Assembly (NCBI GenBank): GCA_900545445.1
Contig: UQZH01000023.1
Coordinates: 1 to 30,545, forward strand
Source of the DNA: an uncultured Collinsella sp.
GTDB taxonomy: Bacteria; Actinomycetota; Coriobacteriia; Coriobacteriales; Coriobacteriaceae
Reading direction: 5' to 3'
DNA: 30,545 nt
The notes beneath the pieces were generated by a model. The model was not told the origin of the DNA and did not search any database. It saw nothing but the letters and a program-made list of their open reading frames with translations. The translations under genes were made by a program, and so were the position numbers. Shown here one piece after another: positions 1-8,700 of this stretch (position 1 is the first letter of the stretch; each line of letters begins with the position of its first letter).

Positions 1-11
1 ATTTACGACCG

Positions 12-1955
12 CTAGAACGTTCCGCCGCCGCCTCCGCCGACGCCGCCGCCTCCGCCGCCCGAGAAGCCGCCGCCTCCGCCGCCGCTCGAGCTGTCGGAGC
101 TCGATGCCAGCTCACGGATGCTCTCGTGATACACGCCGTCGAACGAATCGAGCGGCGACTCGGTACCGTAATGATGGTAGTACCACCAGTAGCAGGGGTA
201 ATTGTCGTAGAAACCGTCGGCCTCGCGCACCTCGGGAGGAACAGCCTCGGCAAGCTGACGCAGGACTTCCTTCGAAACACCCAGCGCCGCACCCATAACC
301 AGAAGTTTATTCCACAGGACCAGATCGCCGGGGACGGCTTCCTTTAGACGCGTGAAATCCTCAAGCCAATGCTTGAGCGCCTTGCAGCGAGCCGCCACCT
401 CGGCGCCCTCCGGCGTAAAGCGGCGGAACGTAAGGCCCACGCCAATACCCACCAGCACAATCGGCACCGAGATAACCGCGGCGATAATGTTCGCCTGTGC
501 GCCGTCGGTAAAGAAGATGGATCCCGCGGGAATACAGGCGATCAGAATACCAAGAACCAGGCAAAACACCATTGCGACAATGCCGTCCGAGGCAATGTAC
601 TCGCTATCGGCCAGCTTGCCCTTAACGGTGTTCTGATAGTCCTCGAGCTTGTCGCCCACGGGTGTAGCGTGCTGCTTGACGTAGTGCTGCAGCTCGTCGA
701 ACGTGCGCGAGCGATCGCCGTTCTCGTCGGGCTTAGCACCGGCAAAGAAGACCTTGAGCACCATGTGGTCAATGCCCTTGGCCGACTTCCAGCCCGCATC
801 ACTCACCGTCACGCGATACGTCTGCTCTTCTTTTTCACGCCCCAACAGACCCTTCTTAGCCTTAGTCACGGTCGCCTGCTCCAGCTTAATCACACGGTCG
901 TCGGTGAGCTTCATGAGCGTGGCGATATATGCCTGATCGGGCACCTCGTTCCAGCTCATGAGGGCCGAAAGCACAGCGGGATGGTCGGCCGAAGGCACAT
1001 CGCGGAAATATTCGTCCTGGAAAAGCGGCTTGGGCTTGCGGCGGCGCAGCTTGAGCACAACGATTGTGCCGGTAAAGGCCACCGCCGCGACAACACTTAG
1101 TACGGCAAGTACATTGGCAATCATGCGAGCGTGAGCGCGGCGGGCGTTAGCCTCGTCGGCCCATGCCTTCTCCTCGCTCAGGATTGTCGGCATGCGCTCC
1201 TCGCTCGAAGCGGAAAGCCAAGGCACCCAATCGCTGGGGAAGGTGATGCGCGCCTCGGCGAATTCGCCCTGATGCACGCAGGGAATGGTATAGGTGACCA
1301 TGGGTTCATCCGCATCGAGCGATACGTCGCCCGTCAGCGGGCCGTGGCCCCATGCGCGGAAGTTATCGCCCTTGACGGCCGCCGTCCCGGCGGCGGCATT
1401 TGCGAAGCACACTTCCATCTCGACATCATCGGAATCCGCAGACCAGCCGTCGCCCACAAACTTCCAGTAGAGCTCGGCGGTATCGGACCAGTTCATAACC
1501 GCACCGGTCATGGTGTAACTCACGTAATAGATCGCGCTGTCGCCGCTCTCGTGGGGGCTGAACACCTTGATTCTTACGCCGCTGTCGGACTGCTCAACCG
1601 TATAGACGCCGTTGTCGCCTTTGTTTGCGCTGTCGACCTTGTTAAACGCGGTGTCGTCTTCCTCGACGCTCAGCACATTGACGCCCGCCGCGCCGCCCTG
1701 CTGGTTAGAGCCTGTATTGATCTCCCAAAACACGCCGTTGATGTCGTCATCGAAATCAAACTGGCGTCCCTCGACAACGGTCAGCGAGCCGTCGGCCTCG
1801 ACCGTGGCACCGATATAGGTTTGGGTCATGGAGTAGCCGTCGGCGTGCGCGGCGACAGGCAGCAGCAACAACGCAAGCGCGACGAGCACGCAGACGGAAG
1901 CGAATCGCGCAAACAGGCAGCGCTGCCGACAAGTATTGGCAACGGGGGCGTTCAT
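12..1955 (-). CDS. DUF2207 family predicted membrane protein
   Basis: A 647-aa secreted-then-anchored membrane protein of the DUF2207 type; the molecular role of this family is not established. An N-terminal signal peptide (hydrophobic run VLVALALLLLPVAA, then AHADG) precedes an extracytoplasmic beta-rich DUF2207 domain (about residues 35-270). One transmembrane segment lies near residue 275-300, followed by the basic stop KLRRRK; a cytoplasmic region and two close transmembrane segments (about 455-510) follow. The C-terminus is a Ser/Gly-rich tail with runs of six glycines ending in GGTF, typical of the family. I chose the ATG at 1955 because AAAGGA lies 7 nt upstream and the signal peptide starts directly after it; the frame stays open 40 codons further upstream but that part is not signal-like. 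Transcribed away from gluQ, apparently monocistronic in this window. Family assignment is by recognition of architecture, not by search. Confidence 0.85.
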   Translation of the reverse strand: MNAPVANTCRQRCLFARFASVCVLVALALLLLPVAAHADGYSMTQTYIGATVEADGSLTVVEGRQFDFDDDINGVFWEINTGSNQQGGAAGVNVLSVEEDDTAFNKVDSANKGDNGVYTVEQSDSGVRIKVFSPHESGDSAIYYVSYTMTGAVMNWSDTAELYWKFVGDGWSADSDDVEMEVCFANAAAGTAAVKGDNFRAWGHGPLTGDVSLDADEPMVTYTIPCVHQGEFAEARITFPSDWVPWLSASSEERMPTILSEEKAWADEANARRAHARMIANVLAVLSVVAAVAFTGTIVVLKLRRRKPKPLFQDEYFRDVPSADHPAVLSALMSWNEVPDQAYIATLMKLTDDRVIKLEQATVTKAKKGLLGREKEEQTYRVTVSDAGWKSAKGIDHMVLKVFFAGAKPDENGDRSRTFDELQHYVKQHATPVGDKLEDYQNTVKGKLADSEYIASDGIVAMVFCLVLGILIACIPAGSIFFTDGAQANIIAAVISVPIVLVGIGVGLTFRRFTPEGAEVAARCKALKHWLEDFTRLKEAVPGDLVLWNKLLVMGAALGVSKEVLRQLAEAVPPEVREADGFYDNYPCYWWYYHHYGTESPLDSFDGVYHESIRELASSSDSSSGGGGGGFSGGGGGGVGGGGGGTF

Positions 1956-2045
1956 AGGCACATCCTTTGTCTGTAAAACCAACATCGCCATTGTCCCACG
2001 TTTGCGGACACACATGACGAATATCTGGGCCAACGGAACGTCAAA

Positions 2046-2061
2046 TGGGACAAAAGTCCCA
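2046..2061. repeat. Small inverted repeat TGGGAC-AAAA-GTCCCA
   Basis: A perfect 6-bp stem with a 4-nt loop in the intergenic region between the divergent DUF2207 gene and the gluQ side. It sits within a cluster of GGGAC-type motifs (GGGACGTTC at 2080-2088 and 2161-2169). These look like the short intergenic repeats common in Collinsella-type genomes. It may be a small operator or hairpin in the DUF2207 leader; nothing in the sequence decides between these. Confidence 0.4.
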
Positions 2062-2091
2062 CCCGAGTCTGGCACTTAGGGACGTTCCTAA

Positions 2092-2122
2092 TGATCTATT
2101 GGGGACGGAGGAAAACGGATCA
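2092..2122 (+). repeat. REP-like 31-bp palindromic element, copy A
   Basis: A 31-bp element bounded by TGATC and CGGATCA around a core GGGACGGAGGAAA. A second 31-bp copy lies inverted at 5769-5799 and matches it at 27 of 31 positions by eye. The terminal inverted repeat (TGATCCG/CGGATCA in copy B, partly decayed in copy A) suggests a REP-like or miniature element scattered between genes. Confidence 0.6.
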
Positions 2123-2170
2123 TTGGGTTGAACCGACGGACTGCAACAAATTTGTCGTTTGGGACGTTCT

Positions 2171-2199
2171 TTGGCCGAGTCCCGCGCCAACGATAGATA
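2171..2199 (+). promoter_or_regulatory. Candidate sigma-70-type promoter for the RNA at 2206-2385
   Basis: TTGGCC at 2171-2176 and TAGATA at 2194-2199 are separated by exactly 17 nt, giving a predicted transcription start near 2206. No protein gene follows at the right distance, but a structured stretch ending in a strong terminator hairpin does. Single-site pattern match only, so moderate to low confidence. Confidence 0.35.
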
Positions 2200-2205
2200 C
2201 CACTT

Positions 2206-2385
2206 CACAGCTCCGTCACAGGTGTAGCGGCTTTGTGTGGGCGCGGCATGCGCTGATTGAGCCGTCAGTCGAGGGGCATAAACCAATTGAGCGAAAACGG
2301 TTGCCCCTTTCCCGTTCGCTCGAGGATCATGTCCCCCTTTTCCGCGGAAACCCCGGCAGTTGCGAAGAGCTGCCGGGGTTTCTGT
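2206..2385 (+). ncRNA. Candidate structured RNA with predicted pseudoknot and terminator
   Basis: No convincing protein frame lies here, yet the stretch is rich in nested complementarity. Stem CGGCT/AGCCG (2228-2232 with 2260-2264) encloses GCGC/GCGC (2241-2244 with 2250-2253). Next, AGGGGCA at 2272-2278 is perfectly complementary to TGCCCCT at 2302-2308, which is the loop of a hairpin formed by GAGCGAA plus CGG (2289-2300) with CCG plus TTCGCTC (2312-2321). That is the layout of an H-type pseudoknot. The stretch ends in a 13-bp GC-rich terminator hairpin. It could be a trans-acting small RNA or a cis element upstream of gluQ, which starts 137 nt past the hairpin with its own promoter-like box. 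I do not recognise it as 6S, SRP RNA, tmRNA or a known riboswitch. Confidence 0.35.
2347..2382 (+). terminator. Strong terminator-like hairpin upstream of gluQ
   Basis: GAAACCCCGGCAG (2347-2359) pairs perfectly with CTGCCGGGGTTTC (2370-2382) around a 10-nt loop. The T-rich tail on the plus strand is short (GGGGTTTCTGT). A terminator here has no annotated gene upstream on the plus strand, which is one reason to suspect a non-coding transcript. On the minus strand nothing converges on it either. Confidence 0.6.
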
Positions 2386-2506
2386 CGTGCATAAGGTCGA
2401 GTCGGCGTACGGCGATCGAGACGTTGGGCCGCAGACCCACCGTGCGCAATGCGCAGCGCCGCCAACTTGCGAGCCACGGAAACGCCTTCCCTACCGTGCC
2501 CCGCGC

Positions 2507-2512
2507 TATACT
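2507..2512 (+). promoter_or_regulatory. -10 box TATACT placed for leaderless transcription of gluQ
   Basis: TATACT ends 7 nt before the A of the gluQ ATG at 2520, so a transcript started at the usual distance would begin at or next to the start codon. No Shine-Dalgarno-like sequence is visible before this ATG. Leaderless mRNAs are common in actinobacteria. No good -35 box is visible (CCTTCC lies at the right distance). Confidence 0.5.
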
Positions 2513-2519
2513 CGTCCGC

Positions 2520-3524
2520 ATGGATATCAAAACACGCAACATACCAACGCCCGCCGCGGACGCGCCGACGACGACTCCCTCTCCCGCACCTGTCGTGGGC
2601 CGTTTTGCCCCGTCGCCCTCGGGCCGCATGCACCTGGGCAACGTGTTCAGCTGCCTGTGCGCGTGGCTTTCGGCCCGCAGCCAGGGCGGCAACATCGTGC
2701 TGCGCATCGAGGACCTGGACGATCGCTGCAAGCGCCCCGAGCTTGCCGCTCAGCTGATTGACGATCTGGCCTGGCTAGGGCTTCAGTGGGACGAAGGCCC
2801 CTACTACCAGCACGATCGCCTCGACCTGTACGAGAGCGCCTTGCACCAGCTGCAAGACGCCGGCCTCACCTATCCCTGCTTTTGCACGCGCGCCGAGCTC
2901 CACGCCGCCAGCGCGCCGCACGCCAGCGACGGCACGCCCATCTACCGCGGCGCCTGCCGAGGCCTTTCGGCCGAAGAGGTCGCCCGCCGCAGTGCCCTGC
3001 GCGCCCCGGCCACGCGCCTACGCGTGCCCGACATCGACGACCTCGCAGGCGACGTGATCGAATTCGTGGACCGCACGTACGGGGCCCAATGCGAGGCACT
3101 CGCCACCGAGTGCGGCGATTTTTTGGTGCGCCGCAGCGACGGCGTTTTTGCCTATCAGCTAGCCGTGGTGGTCGACGACGCTGCCATGGGCGTCACCGAG
3201 GTCGTGCGCGGATGCGACCTGCTGGGCTCCACGCCGCGCCAAATCTACCTGCAGCATCTGCTGGGACTTCCCACGCCGCACTACGCACATATTCCGCTGC
3301 TCATGTCACCGGATGGCCGCCGCCTTTCCAAGCGCGACCGCGATCTGGACCTGGGCGAGCTCCGCGCCCGCTTTGGCACACCCGAGGCATTGCTGGGCTG
3401 GCTCGCCGGGCAAACGGGCATCGCACCGGACACCACACCGCGCTCTGCCAAGCAGCTGGTCGAATACTTTAGCTGGGACGTCATCCGTGCGCATCGCGAG
3501 AACATCACTGTAACTGCCGAGTAG
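2520..3524 (+). CDS. gluQ: Glutamyl-Q tRNA(Asp) synthetase (GluQ-RS)
   Basis: A 334-aa truncated glutamyl-tRNA synthetase paralogue that activates glutamate and attaches it to queuosine in the anticodon of tRNA(Asp). The class I catalytic core is clear: RFAPSPSGRMHLGN (HIGH-type motif, about residues 33-46), the dipeptide-rich RIEDLDDRC, a zinc site made of CFC (about 120-122), with Tyr and Cys in YRGAC (about 141-145), and the KMSKS-type motif LSKRDRDLDL. The anticodon-binding domain of true GltX is absent, as expected for GluQ-RS. The frame is open for 143 codons upstream, but homology begins after the Pro/Ala/Thr-rich N-terminus and the ATG at 2520 has a -10 box immediately before it, so I use that start. 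The neighbours are not dksA, its common partner in proteobacteria. It ends 15 nt before the convergent metallophosphoesterase. Confidence 0.93.
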   Translation: MDIKTRNIPTPAADAPTTTPSPAPVVGRFAPSPSGRMHLGNVFSCLCAWLSARSQGGNIVLRIEDLDDRCKRPELAAQLIDDLAWLGLQWDEGPYYQHDRLDLYESALHQLQDAGLTYPCFCTRAELHAASAPHASDGTPIYRGACRGLSAEEVARRSALRAPATRLRVPDIDDLAGDVIEFVDRTYGAQCEALATECGDFLVRRSDGVFAYQLAVVVDDAAMGVTEVVRGCDLLGSTPRQIYLQHLLGLPTPHYAHIPLLMSPDGRRLSKRDRDLDLGELRARFGTPEALLGWLAGQTGIAPDTTPRSAKQLVEYFSWDVIRAHRENITVTAE

Positions 3525-3539
3525 CCAAACGCCTCGCCC

Positions 3540-4265
3540 CTACGCAACATCCCAGGGCTGGAGTTCGTCGCCCAGGCGAACGATGCAGTCGTAGAGCACG
3601 GTGTGGCGCTCGGCCGGGTTGGCATCCCGATGGAAATGCCCGTAGTACCAGCGTTTGTAATCCAAGTGGTCTTCCAGCTCATCGAAAAATGCCGTAAGCC
3701 GATCAACGGCCGGGTAATTCCAGCCGGGTGCCGGATAAAGCGTGGGCGAAAGCATGCGCGTAGAGCAGGTGTGGGTGATCACGTAGTCGACCTTCCAGCC
3801 CACGCTGTCGAGCTTTGCCCGCGCCTCCTCAAAGTTGCGCTCGTCCGGCAGCTCCTGTGGCCACCAGCTGGAATACGGTATGCGGTATTCCTTGTCCACG
3901 CTCGTGGCACCGCCCATAGTAAAGATCGTTGAGTCATCGAGCTCAAAAACCTCGCCGCGCGTCAGGCGTCGGATGGGAGAGGTATCCGATAGGCGCTGCG
4001 TCAGCCCACCGTGCCACAACTCCATGGGGCGCTCCGCCCAATGATCGAAACGCTCGTGGTTGCCGTCGACGAACAGCGCGGTATAGGGACGCGATTCCAG
4101 CCAGGCGATGTCGGCGCACTCCTCGGCAGAGAAATCCCACGGAAAGCCAAAGTCGCCCGCGACGATGAGATAGTCGTCGCTCGTCAGGCTATCCCCAAGG
4201 TCCCAATCGCGCAGCTTTTGCATGTCGAGGCCGCCGTGAATATCGCCCGTCACATAGACCGTCAT
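3540..4265 (-). CDS. Calcineurin-like metallophosphoesterase
   Basis: A 241-aa calcineurin-superfamily phosphoesterase. Metal-binding motifs appear in canonical order: GDIHG (residues 7-11), GDFG (37-40), GNHE (about 68-71), THTC (about 163-166) and GHFH (about 208-211). The substrate cannot be deduced; the compact single-domain form with no signal peptide suggests a cytosolic phosphomonoesterase or phosphodiesterase, including possible nucleotide or RNA-cap type substrates. The start codon overlaps the stop of the upstream phosphoesterase gene by ATGA (4262-4265), so the two are translationally coupled. The 3' end converges on gluQ with a 15-nt gap and no clear terminator between. Confidence 0.9.
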   Translation of the reverse strand: MTVYVTGDIHGGLDMQKLRDWDLGDSLTSDDYLIVAGDFGFPWDFSAEECADIAWLESRPYTALFVDGNHERFDHWAERPMELWHGGLTQRLSDTSPIRRLTRGEVFELDDSTIFTMGGATSVDKEYRIPYSSWWPQELPDERNFEEARAKLDSVGWKVDYVITHTCSTRMLSPTLYPAPGWNYPAVDRLTAFFDELEDHLDYKRWYYGHFHRDANPAERHTVLYDCIVRLGDELQPWDVA

Positions 4266-4900
4266 CGGATCACCACTTCCCTCTTATAACTTTCGAGATC
4301 GTGCTCGACCTGCTCGTCGCCCGTGGCATTGACCCACCACGGCCATTTAACGCAACACATCGGCTCGTCTACCTGCGCAAACCAAGCTTTGAGCTCCTCC
4401 AAGCTCACCGGGGCGTAGCTGTTGGCGTCCACGCCCACGTCATAGCGCAGCAGTCCCTGCCTGCGGTTGAACTCGTTGTATGAGCCGCCGCAACTGTGGA
4501 TATGCCCGTGCAAATGCCAGCTGCCGTGCGACATGCCCTGCCAGTCGACCATGGGATAGTGGCTCAGCACGATTTTTTGGCAGTTGATCTTGAGCGCGCA
4601 AATGGGCGGCTCGACGATAAAAGCATCCGCTACCGCAGGCTGCGTCCAGTCTTTGTCGTGGTTGCCGGGCAGCAGATGGACGCGCTTGCAGGCAATGCTT
4701 TTGCGCAGCTCGTAGGCGTCTTGGACCGTCATCTTAAAGCTAAAGTCACCCAAGATGTAGAGCTCGTCATCCGCAGCAACCTTGCTGTTAATGTTGGCGA
4801 CCATGGCATCGTTCATCTGCGCAACAGTCGACCAAGGCCTATCGCTAAGCCGTAGCATGTTCTCGTGTCCAAAGTGAGTATCGCCGGTAAACCAGATCAC
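4262..4900 (-). CDS. Metallophosphoesterase (second of a coupled pair)
   Basis: A 212-aa calcineurin-like phosphoesterase, a different subfamily from its downstream partner. Motifs: GDTHFGH (about residues 6-12), GDFSF (about 51-55), GNHD (about 81-84), LSHYP (about 113-117) and HGHIH (about 130-134). The GDTHFGHEN opening is typical of the small phage-like/YfcE-related phosphoesterases. I prefer a GTG start at 4900: AGGAGG lies 5 nt upstream and the protein then begins MIWFTGDTHFGH. An ATG ten codons upstream (4930) is also open but has no proper ribosome binding site. It lies 40 nt after a small membrane protein gene and overlaps the next gene by 4 nt, so all three should form one operon. 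The substrate is unknown. Confidence 0.88.
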   Translation of the reverse strand: MIWFTGDTHFGHENMLRLSDRPWSTVAQMNDAMVANINSKVAADDELYILGDFSFKMTVQDAYELRKSIACKRVHLLPGNHDKDWTQPAVADAFIVEPPICALKINCQKIVLSHYPMVDWQGMSHGSWHLHGHIHSCGGSYNEFNRRQGLLRYDVGVDANSYAPVSLEELKAWFAQVDEPMCCVKWPWWVNATGDEQVEHDLESYKREVVIR

Positions 4901-4940
4901 GGGGACCTCCTGTTGCTGCGGGGTATCCATCCCTTAGGGC

Positions 4941-5180
4941 TTACCCCTCGTTCTTCCATCCAAACGGGTCGAGCACCCAAAAAATCAGATCGAGTACGCC
5001 GCCGGTCATCATGGCGCCGGCAAGGGCCATGCAAACGTGCAGAGAACTGGCACTTCGGAGCACGTCGAATGGCCCCAGAACAGCCAGCAGCGCGACCGCT
5101 GCGCCGGCAAGGCACAACGCGAGGCACGGCCCCGCGTCCTTGACGCACTTCTTTGCGAGATGCTTGGTGTTATCGCTCAT
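4941..5180 (-). CDS. Small two-TM hypothetical membrane protein
   Basis: A 79-aa protein with a short basic N-terminus (SDNTKHLAKK) and two hydrophobic segments, one around residues 16-35 (CLALCLAGAAVALLAVLG) and one around residues 48-70 (VCMALAGAMMTGGVLDLIFW), ending in a short polar tail. No family recognised. Start chosen at the ATG with AAGGAG 10 nt upstream; an ATG 13 codons upstream lacks a binding site. It is the first gene of the operon with the two metallophosphoesterases, 40 nt ahead of the next start, so a membrane partner role for a phosphoesterase is possible but unproven. Confidence 0.7.
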   Translation of the reverse strand: MSDNTKHLAKKCVKDAGPCLALCLAGAAVALLAVLGPFDVLRSASSLHVCMALAGAMMTGGVLDLIFWVLDPFGWKNEG

Positions 5181-5333
5181 TGGTATCGAACTCCTTAGAG
5201 GATCGTTGTTTGGGTACATGCCGCCGCGGCAGAGCAGGGCGGCAGGGTAAGTGTCCCATGCCGTGCGGACACGTTTTTAAACCCATGTATCCGCAGGGAC
5301 CCATGTCCTTGCAGAACACCCCCGAAGAATCGT

Positions 5334-5690
5334 CTAAGCCGCTGGCGGGCAACATACTGAACAGGGGGTCTTTCCTCGTTTGAGCGCGGTCGCCAGTGGC
5401 ACGCTTGTTCTAATGGCATTTTGAGGAAGGTTTTTGCATCCCCCAGAACGGTGATAAATCTTGCCGTTCTTGATGACGATCACCTTGGTTTTTGAAGCAG
5501 CCACGCTGCGGGACTTGATGGGCGCATCCGCCTTTTGACGAGCCGGTGCCGTTTTCCGAGGCCAGCCTCTCGGAAAATCAGAATCGCAGAATCGATTGAT
5601 GTAGCTGTCGAAACATCCATCGAACAGCAGCCCCGTTGCCAAGCCCGCCATGAACCCACAGGCAATCGCGGCCTCTCCTCTAATTTGCAT
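5334..5690 (-). CDS. Membrane-anchored small protein with C-terminal Cys-rich (Ada-like) module
   Basis: A 118-aa protein. The N-terminus has a hydrophobic segment (AIACGFMAGLATGLLF), likely a signal anchor. After a basic linker, the C-terminal 40 residues read KIYHRSGGCKNLPQ, then LATALKRGKTPCSVCCPP. The pattern YHxxxCxxL followed by A..G.TPCxxC.PP matches the small metal-binding module often found at the ends of ComEA-, thermonuclease- or competence-linked secreted proteins, thought to resemble the Ada zinc-binding fold. The ATG at 5690 has AAGGAGG 5 nt upstream. Function unknown; a secreted metal-binding or DNA-binding role is the best guess. It stands alone between the small membrane protein operon and the CAP-protein terminator. 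Confidence 0.75.
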   Translation of the reverse strand: MQIRGEAAIACGFMAGLATGLLFDGCFDSYINRFCDSDFPRGWPRKTAPARQKADAPIKSRSVAASKTKVIVIKNGKIYHRSGGCKNLPQNAIRTSVPLATALKRGKTPCSVCCPPAA

Positions 5691-5724
5691 ATGTCCCTCC
5701 TTAATTAATCTTGAAGATAAAAGC

Positions 5725-5763
5725 GGCGCGCGCCGCAGGACCCATGCCCTTGCGGCGCGCGCC
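5725..5763 (-). terminator. Rho-independent terminator of the CAP surface-protein gene
   Basis: GGCGCGCGCCGCA (5725-5737) and TGCGGCGCGCGCC (5751-5763) form a perfect 13-bp GC-only-type stem with a 13-nt loop. Read on the minus strand it is followed by GCTTTTATC. It lies 26 nt after the stop codon of the CAP gene. Confidence 0.85.
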
Positions 5764-5768
5764 GAAAA

Positions 5769-5799
5769 TGATCCGCTTTCCTCCGTCCCTAACGGATCA
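5769..5799 (-). repeat. REP-like 31-bp element, copy B
   Basis: Inverted copy of the element at 2092-2122 (27 of 31 matches by eye), with intact terminal inverted repeats TGATCCG (5769-5775) and CGGATCA (5793-5799). It covers the stop codon and last codons of the CAP gene, so the end of that protein (IR, stop) is encoded by the repeat. Confidence 0.65.
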
Positions 5800-8700
5800 G
5801 CTGGCGGCGCTTGTCGGACAGGAAGACGCCGGCGGCAACCAGGACCGTGCCTCCAATTACGAACGTCTCGCCCAGCAGGTTGGACACGTCGCCCGTGGCG
5901 GGCATCGTCGTCTGCTGCGTGGTGGCCTCGGACGCCGAGGTCATGTGCTTGGCCTGGTACGCCACCTGCGTCGCAGGCTGAGTCTGCTCGCCATTCCCGC
6001 GCTCGGCGGCCTCTTGGCGAGCGATCTCGGCGTTGAGCTCGACAATAGCCTGGTCGAGCTCGGCCTTGGCGGCGGTATAGTTGGCAAGCGCCTCCAAGTA
6101 GGCAGGTGCCACAGCATCCGTCGCAGCAACGGCAGCGTCGAGCTCAATCTTGGCAGCTGCGGCGCGCTCGGCGGCATCGTGGGCTGCAGCGATCTTAGCG
6201 TTGAGCGCCTCATCCGCATCGTTGGCACGGCCGCTAGCGATGGCGTCGGCAAGGTTGATCCTGCGCAGGCGGGCAACCGCGGCGGCAGAAGCATCGCGAT
6301 CAGCGGTCACATCCGTTACGGCGTCGTCCGCCGCAGTCACGCCAGACTCGGCATCGGTCTTCGCCGAAGCCGCTGCCTCAACAGCAGCATCGGCAGCGGC
6401 CTTGTCCTCCGTCGCCTGAGCAAGCGCCGCGGCGGCATCATGTAGCTGAGCCGCACGAGCAGCAGCCGCGACGGATGCGGCCTGAGCCGCGGTCACAGCC
6501 GTGCCGGCACCGCTCGCAGCAGCCTGGGCGGCAACAAGCTCGGCCTGGGCAGCAGCGACGTCGGCATCTGCCTGGCCTGCCGCACCCTGCGCGGCATTCA
6601 CTGCAGCCTGCGCGTCAGCCTGAACGGCACGCGCCCCCTCGAGCACCGCCGAGGCCGCATCAAATGCACGCTGAGCAGCGGCAACGTCGGCAGAGTACGC
6701 AGCCAGCTCGTCCTGGGCGGCAGCAAGCGCGCTCTCCTTGTCGCCAACGCCGGCGCGAGCGGCATCCAGCGCACGCCGGGCAGCGGCAGCCTTGCCCTTG
6801 GCGACATCGAGTTCATCAGACTTGGCAGTCACGACACTCTGCGCCGCGGTAACCGCAGCGCTGGCAGCGTCCACGTCGGCGCGGGCATCAGCCACGGCAC
6901 GCGCAGCGGCCTCAGCCGCGGCCTGCTTCTCCCCCACGGCAGCCTGGGCATCCGAGGCCCCAGCGGCAGCAGCGTCAACATCGGCGGCAGCAGCATCGAC
7001 TTGAGCCTGCCTTGCAGCGGCGGCCTGCGACGCGGCGCTCACCTTGCCGCCAGCCTGCGCAGCCGCGCCCTGAGCGGCAGAAAGCTCCTGACGAGCCGCG
7101 TCCACGCCCTGCCCAGGATTTGCCAACGAGTCACACCACGCATTAAGCGCAGCCTCGTATTCGGCAACCGTCATCGGATTGGCGGCATTCGTGTACCATC
7201 CTCCAGACATAGAGAACGTCTGCGCCTGCGTAAGCCAACGGTTCATCGTCCCGCGCGTGCAAACCCCCATACCCGTTACGGTGTAATCGGGATCGATCAC
7301 ATTCATGTAGTGACCGACTGTATGCACGCTCCCGCCATGCGCAGCCACGTAGCGATCGATTTCGTCGCCATGCTGCTCGTAGAAATCAAAAGCAGCCTTT
7401 CCCGTAAGGCCCGTCGCTCCCAGCGTAGCCGCAGCGCGGTCAAAGACGGCCTTCTCCTGATCGACCCACTGGATGAACGGGTCGCTTCCGTAGTTCCACG
7501 CCACGTTTTCGCCCACGTTGAACTGCATGGCGTGCGCAGTCTTGGTATCGGAGAAATTCGCATCGGCAATCGCGGTCGCCATCATGGCATACGTCACCTT
7601 GAGCTCACCCAGGCCAACGCTCGCACGATACTTGTTGCACGCCTTGAGCCACACAATCGCTTGCTTCATGTTGGTCAGACTCGTCGCGTCAACCTCCTCG
7701 CCCACCTTGGTGAGGCTGGCATATTTGCAGTTGAGAATCAGGTCCGCCGCATCGTCGGCACCCACGCTCTTAAAGAACGCAATGGCGCCCTGGCGGTAGT
7801 TTTCCGCCGAGGCGTTCGCCGTAGCCTGAGCGGCGTCGAGCTTGGCCTGCGCTTGAGCTACAGCCTGATCGGCCTGCTGCTTTTGAGCCTTTGCCTGGTC
7901 GAGCGCCTTGTCGGCAGCGTTCTTCTCGTCCTTAGCGGCCGAGAGCTTGGCCTGAGCGTCGGCCAGCGCCGCAAGCGCATTGGCATGCTCGGCCTTAGCC
8001 TGATCGACGGCGGCGTCTGCCGCGGTCGCAGCAGCCGTGGCAGCGTCCAACTTGGACTGCGCGTCAGCCGCAGCCTGCTGCTGGACGGCGAGCGCCTGCT
8101 GAGCAGCCTGCACCTCACCCTCGGCAGTGGTCACTTCCTGCGAGGCAGCAGCGAGTTCGCCCTCGCGCTGCGCCTGGACCGACTTGGCGGCGTCCAGCGC
8201 GGCAGCGGCGGCGTCCACCTTGGCCTTGGCAGCCTCGTACTCCGGGCCCGCGGCACCCTGCTCGGCACGGTCGAGATCGGCCTTGGCTGCGTCATAGCTC
8301 GCCTGAGCGGCATTCACATCCTTATCGGCCGCATCCTTTGCCTGCTGAGCTGCCGAAAGCTTGCCTTGCGCGTCCTGCTGTTTGGCCGCGGCGGCATCAA
8401 CGCCAGCCTGGGCATTCGAAAGCCTGACCTGCGCGTCGGCGGCCTGCTGCTTTGCCTGCTCCAGCTCGCTCGCGGCCTGCTCGGCAGCGGCCTGAGCCGC
8501 GGCAACAGCCTCGGGCGTGGCATCGGCAGCAGCGGCCTGCGCGGACTTGAGCGCAGCCTGGGCATCGTCGGCGGTCTTCTGGGCAGCGGTCAGGGCTTCA
8601 CCCTTGTCCGTCAGATCCCTCTTTGCGGCATCGAGTGCAGCTTGAGCGTCCTCGAGCGCCTTCACGTCCGCATCGGCCTTGTCCTGCGCGGCACCCATCT

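Noticed and set aside
2206..2385. Identification of the structured RNA as 6S RNA, tmRNA or SRP RNA
   Set aside because: No 6S central bubble with end pairing, no tRNA-like domain and no SRP tetraloop motif could be recognised.
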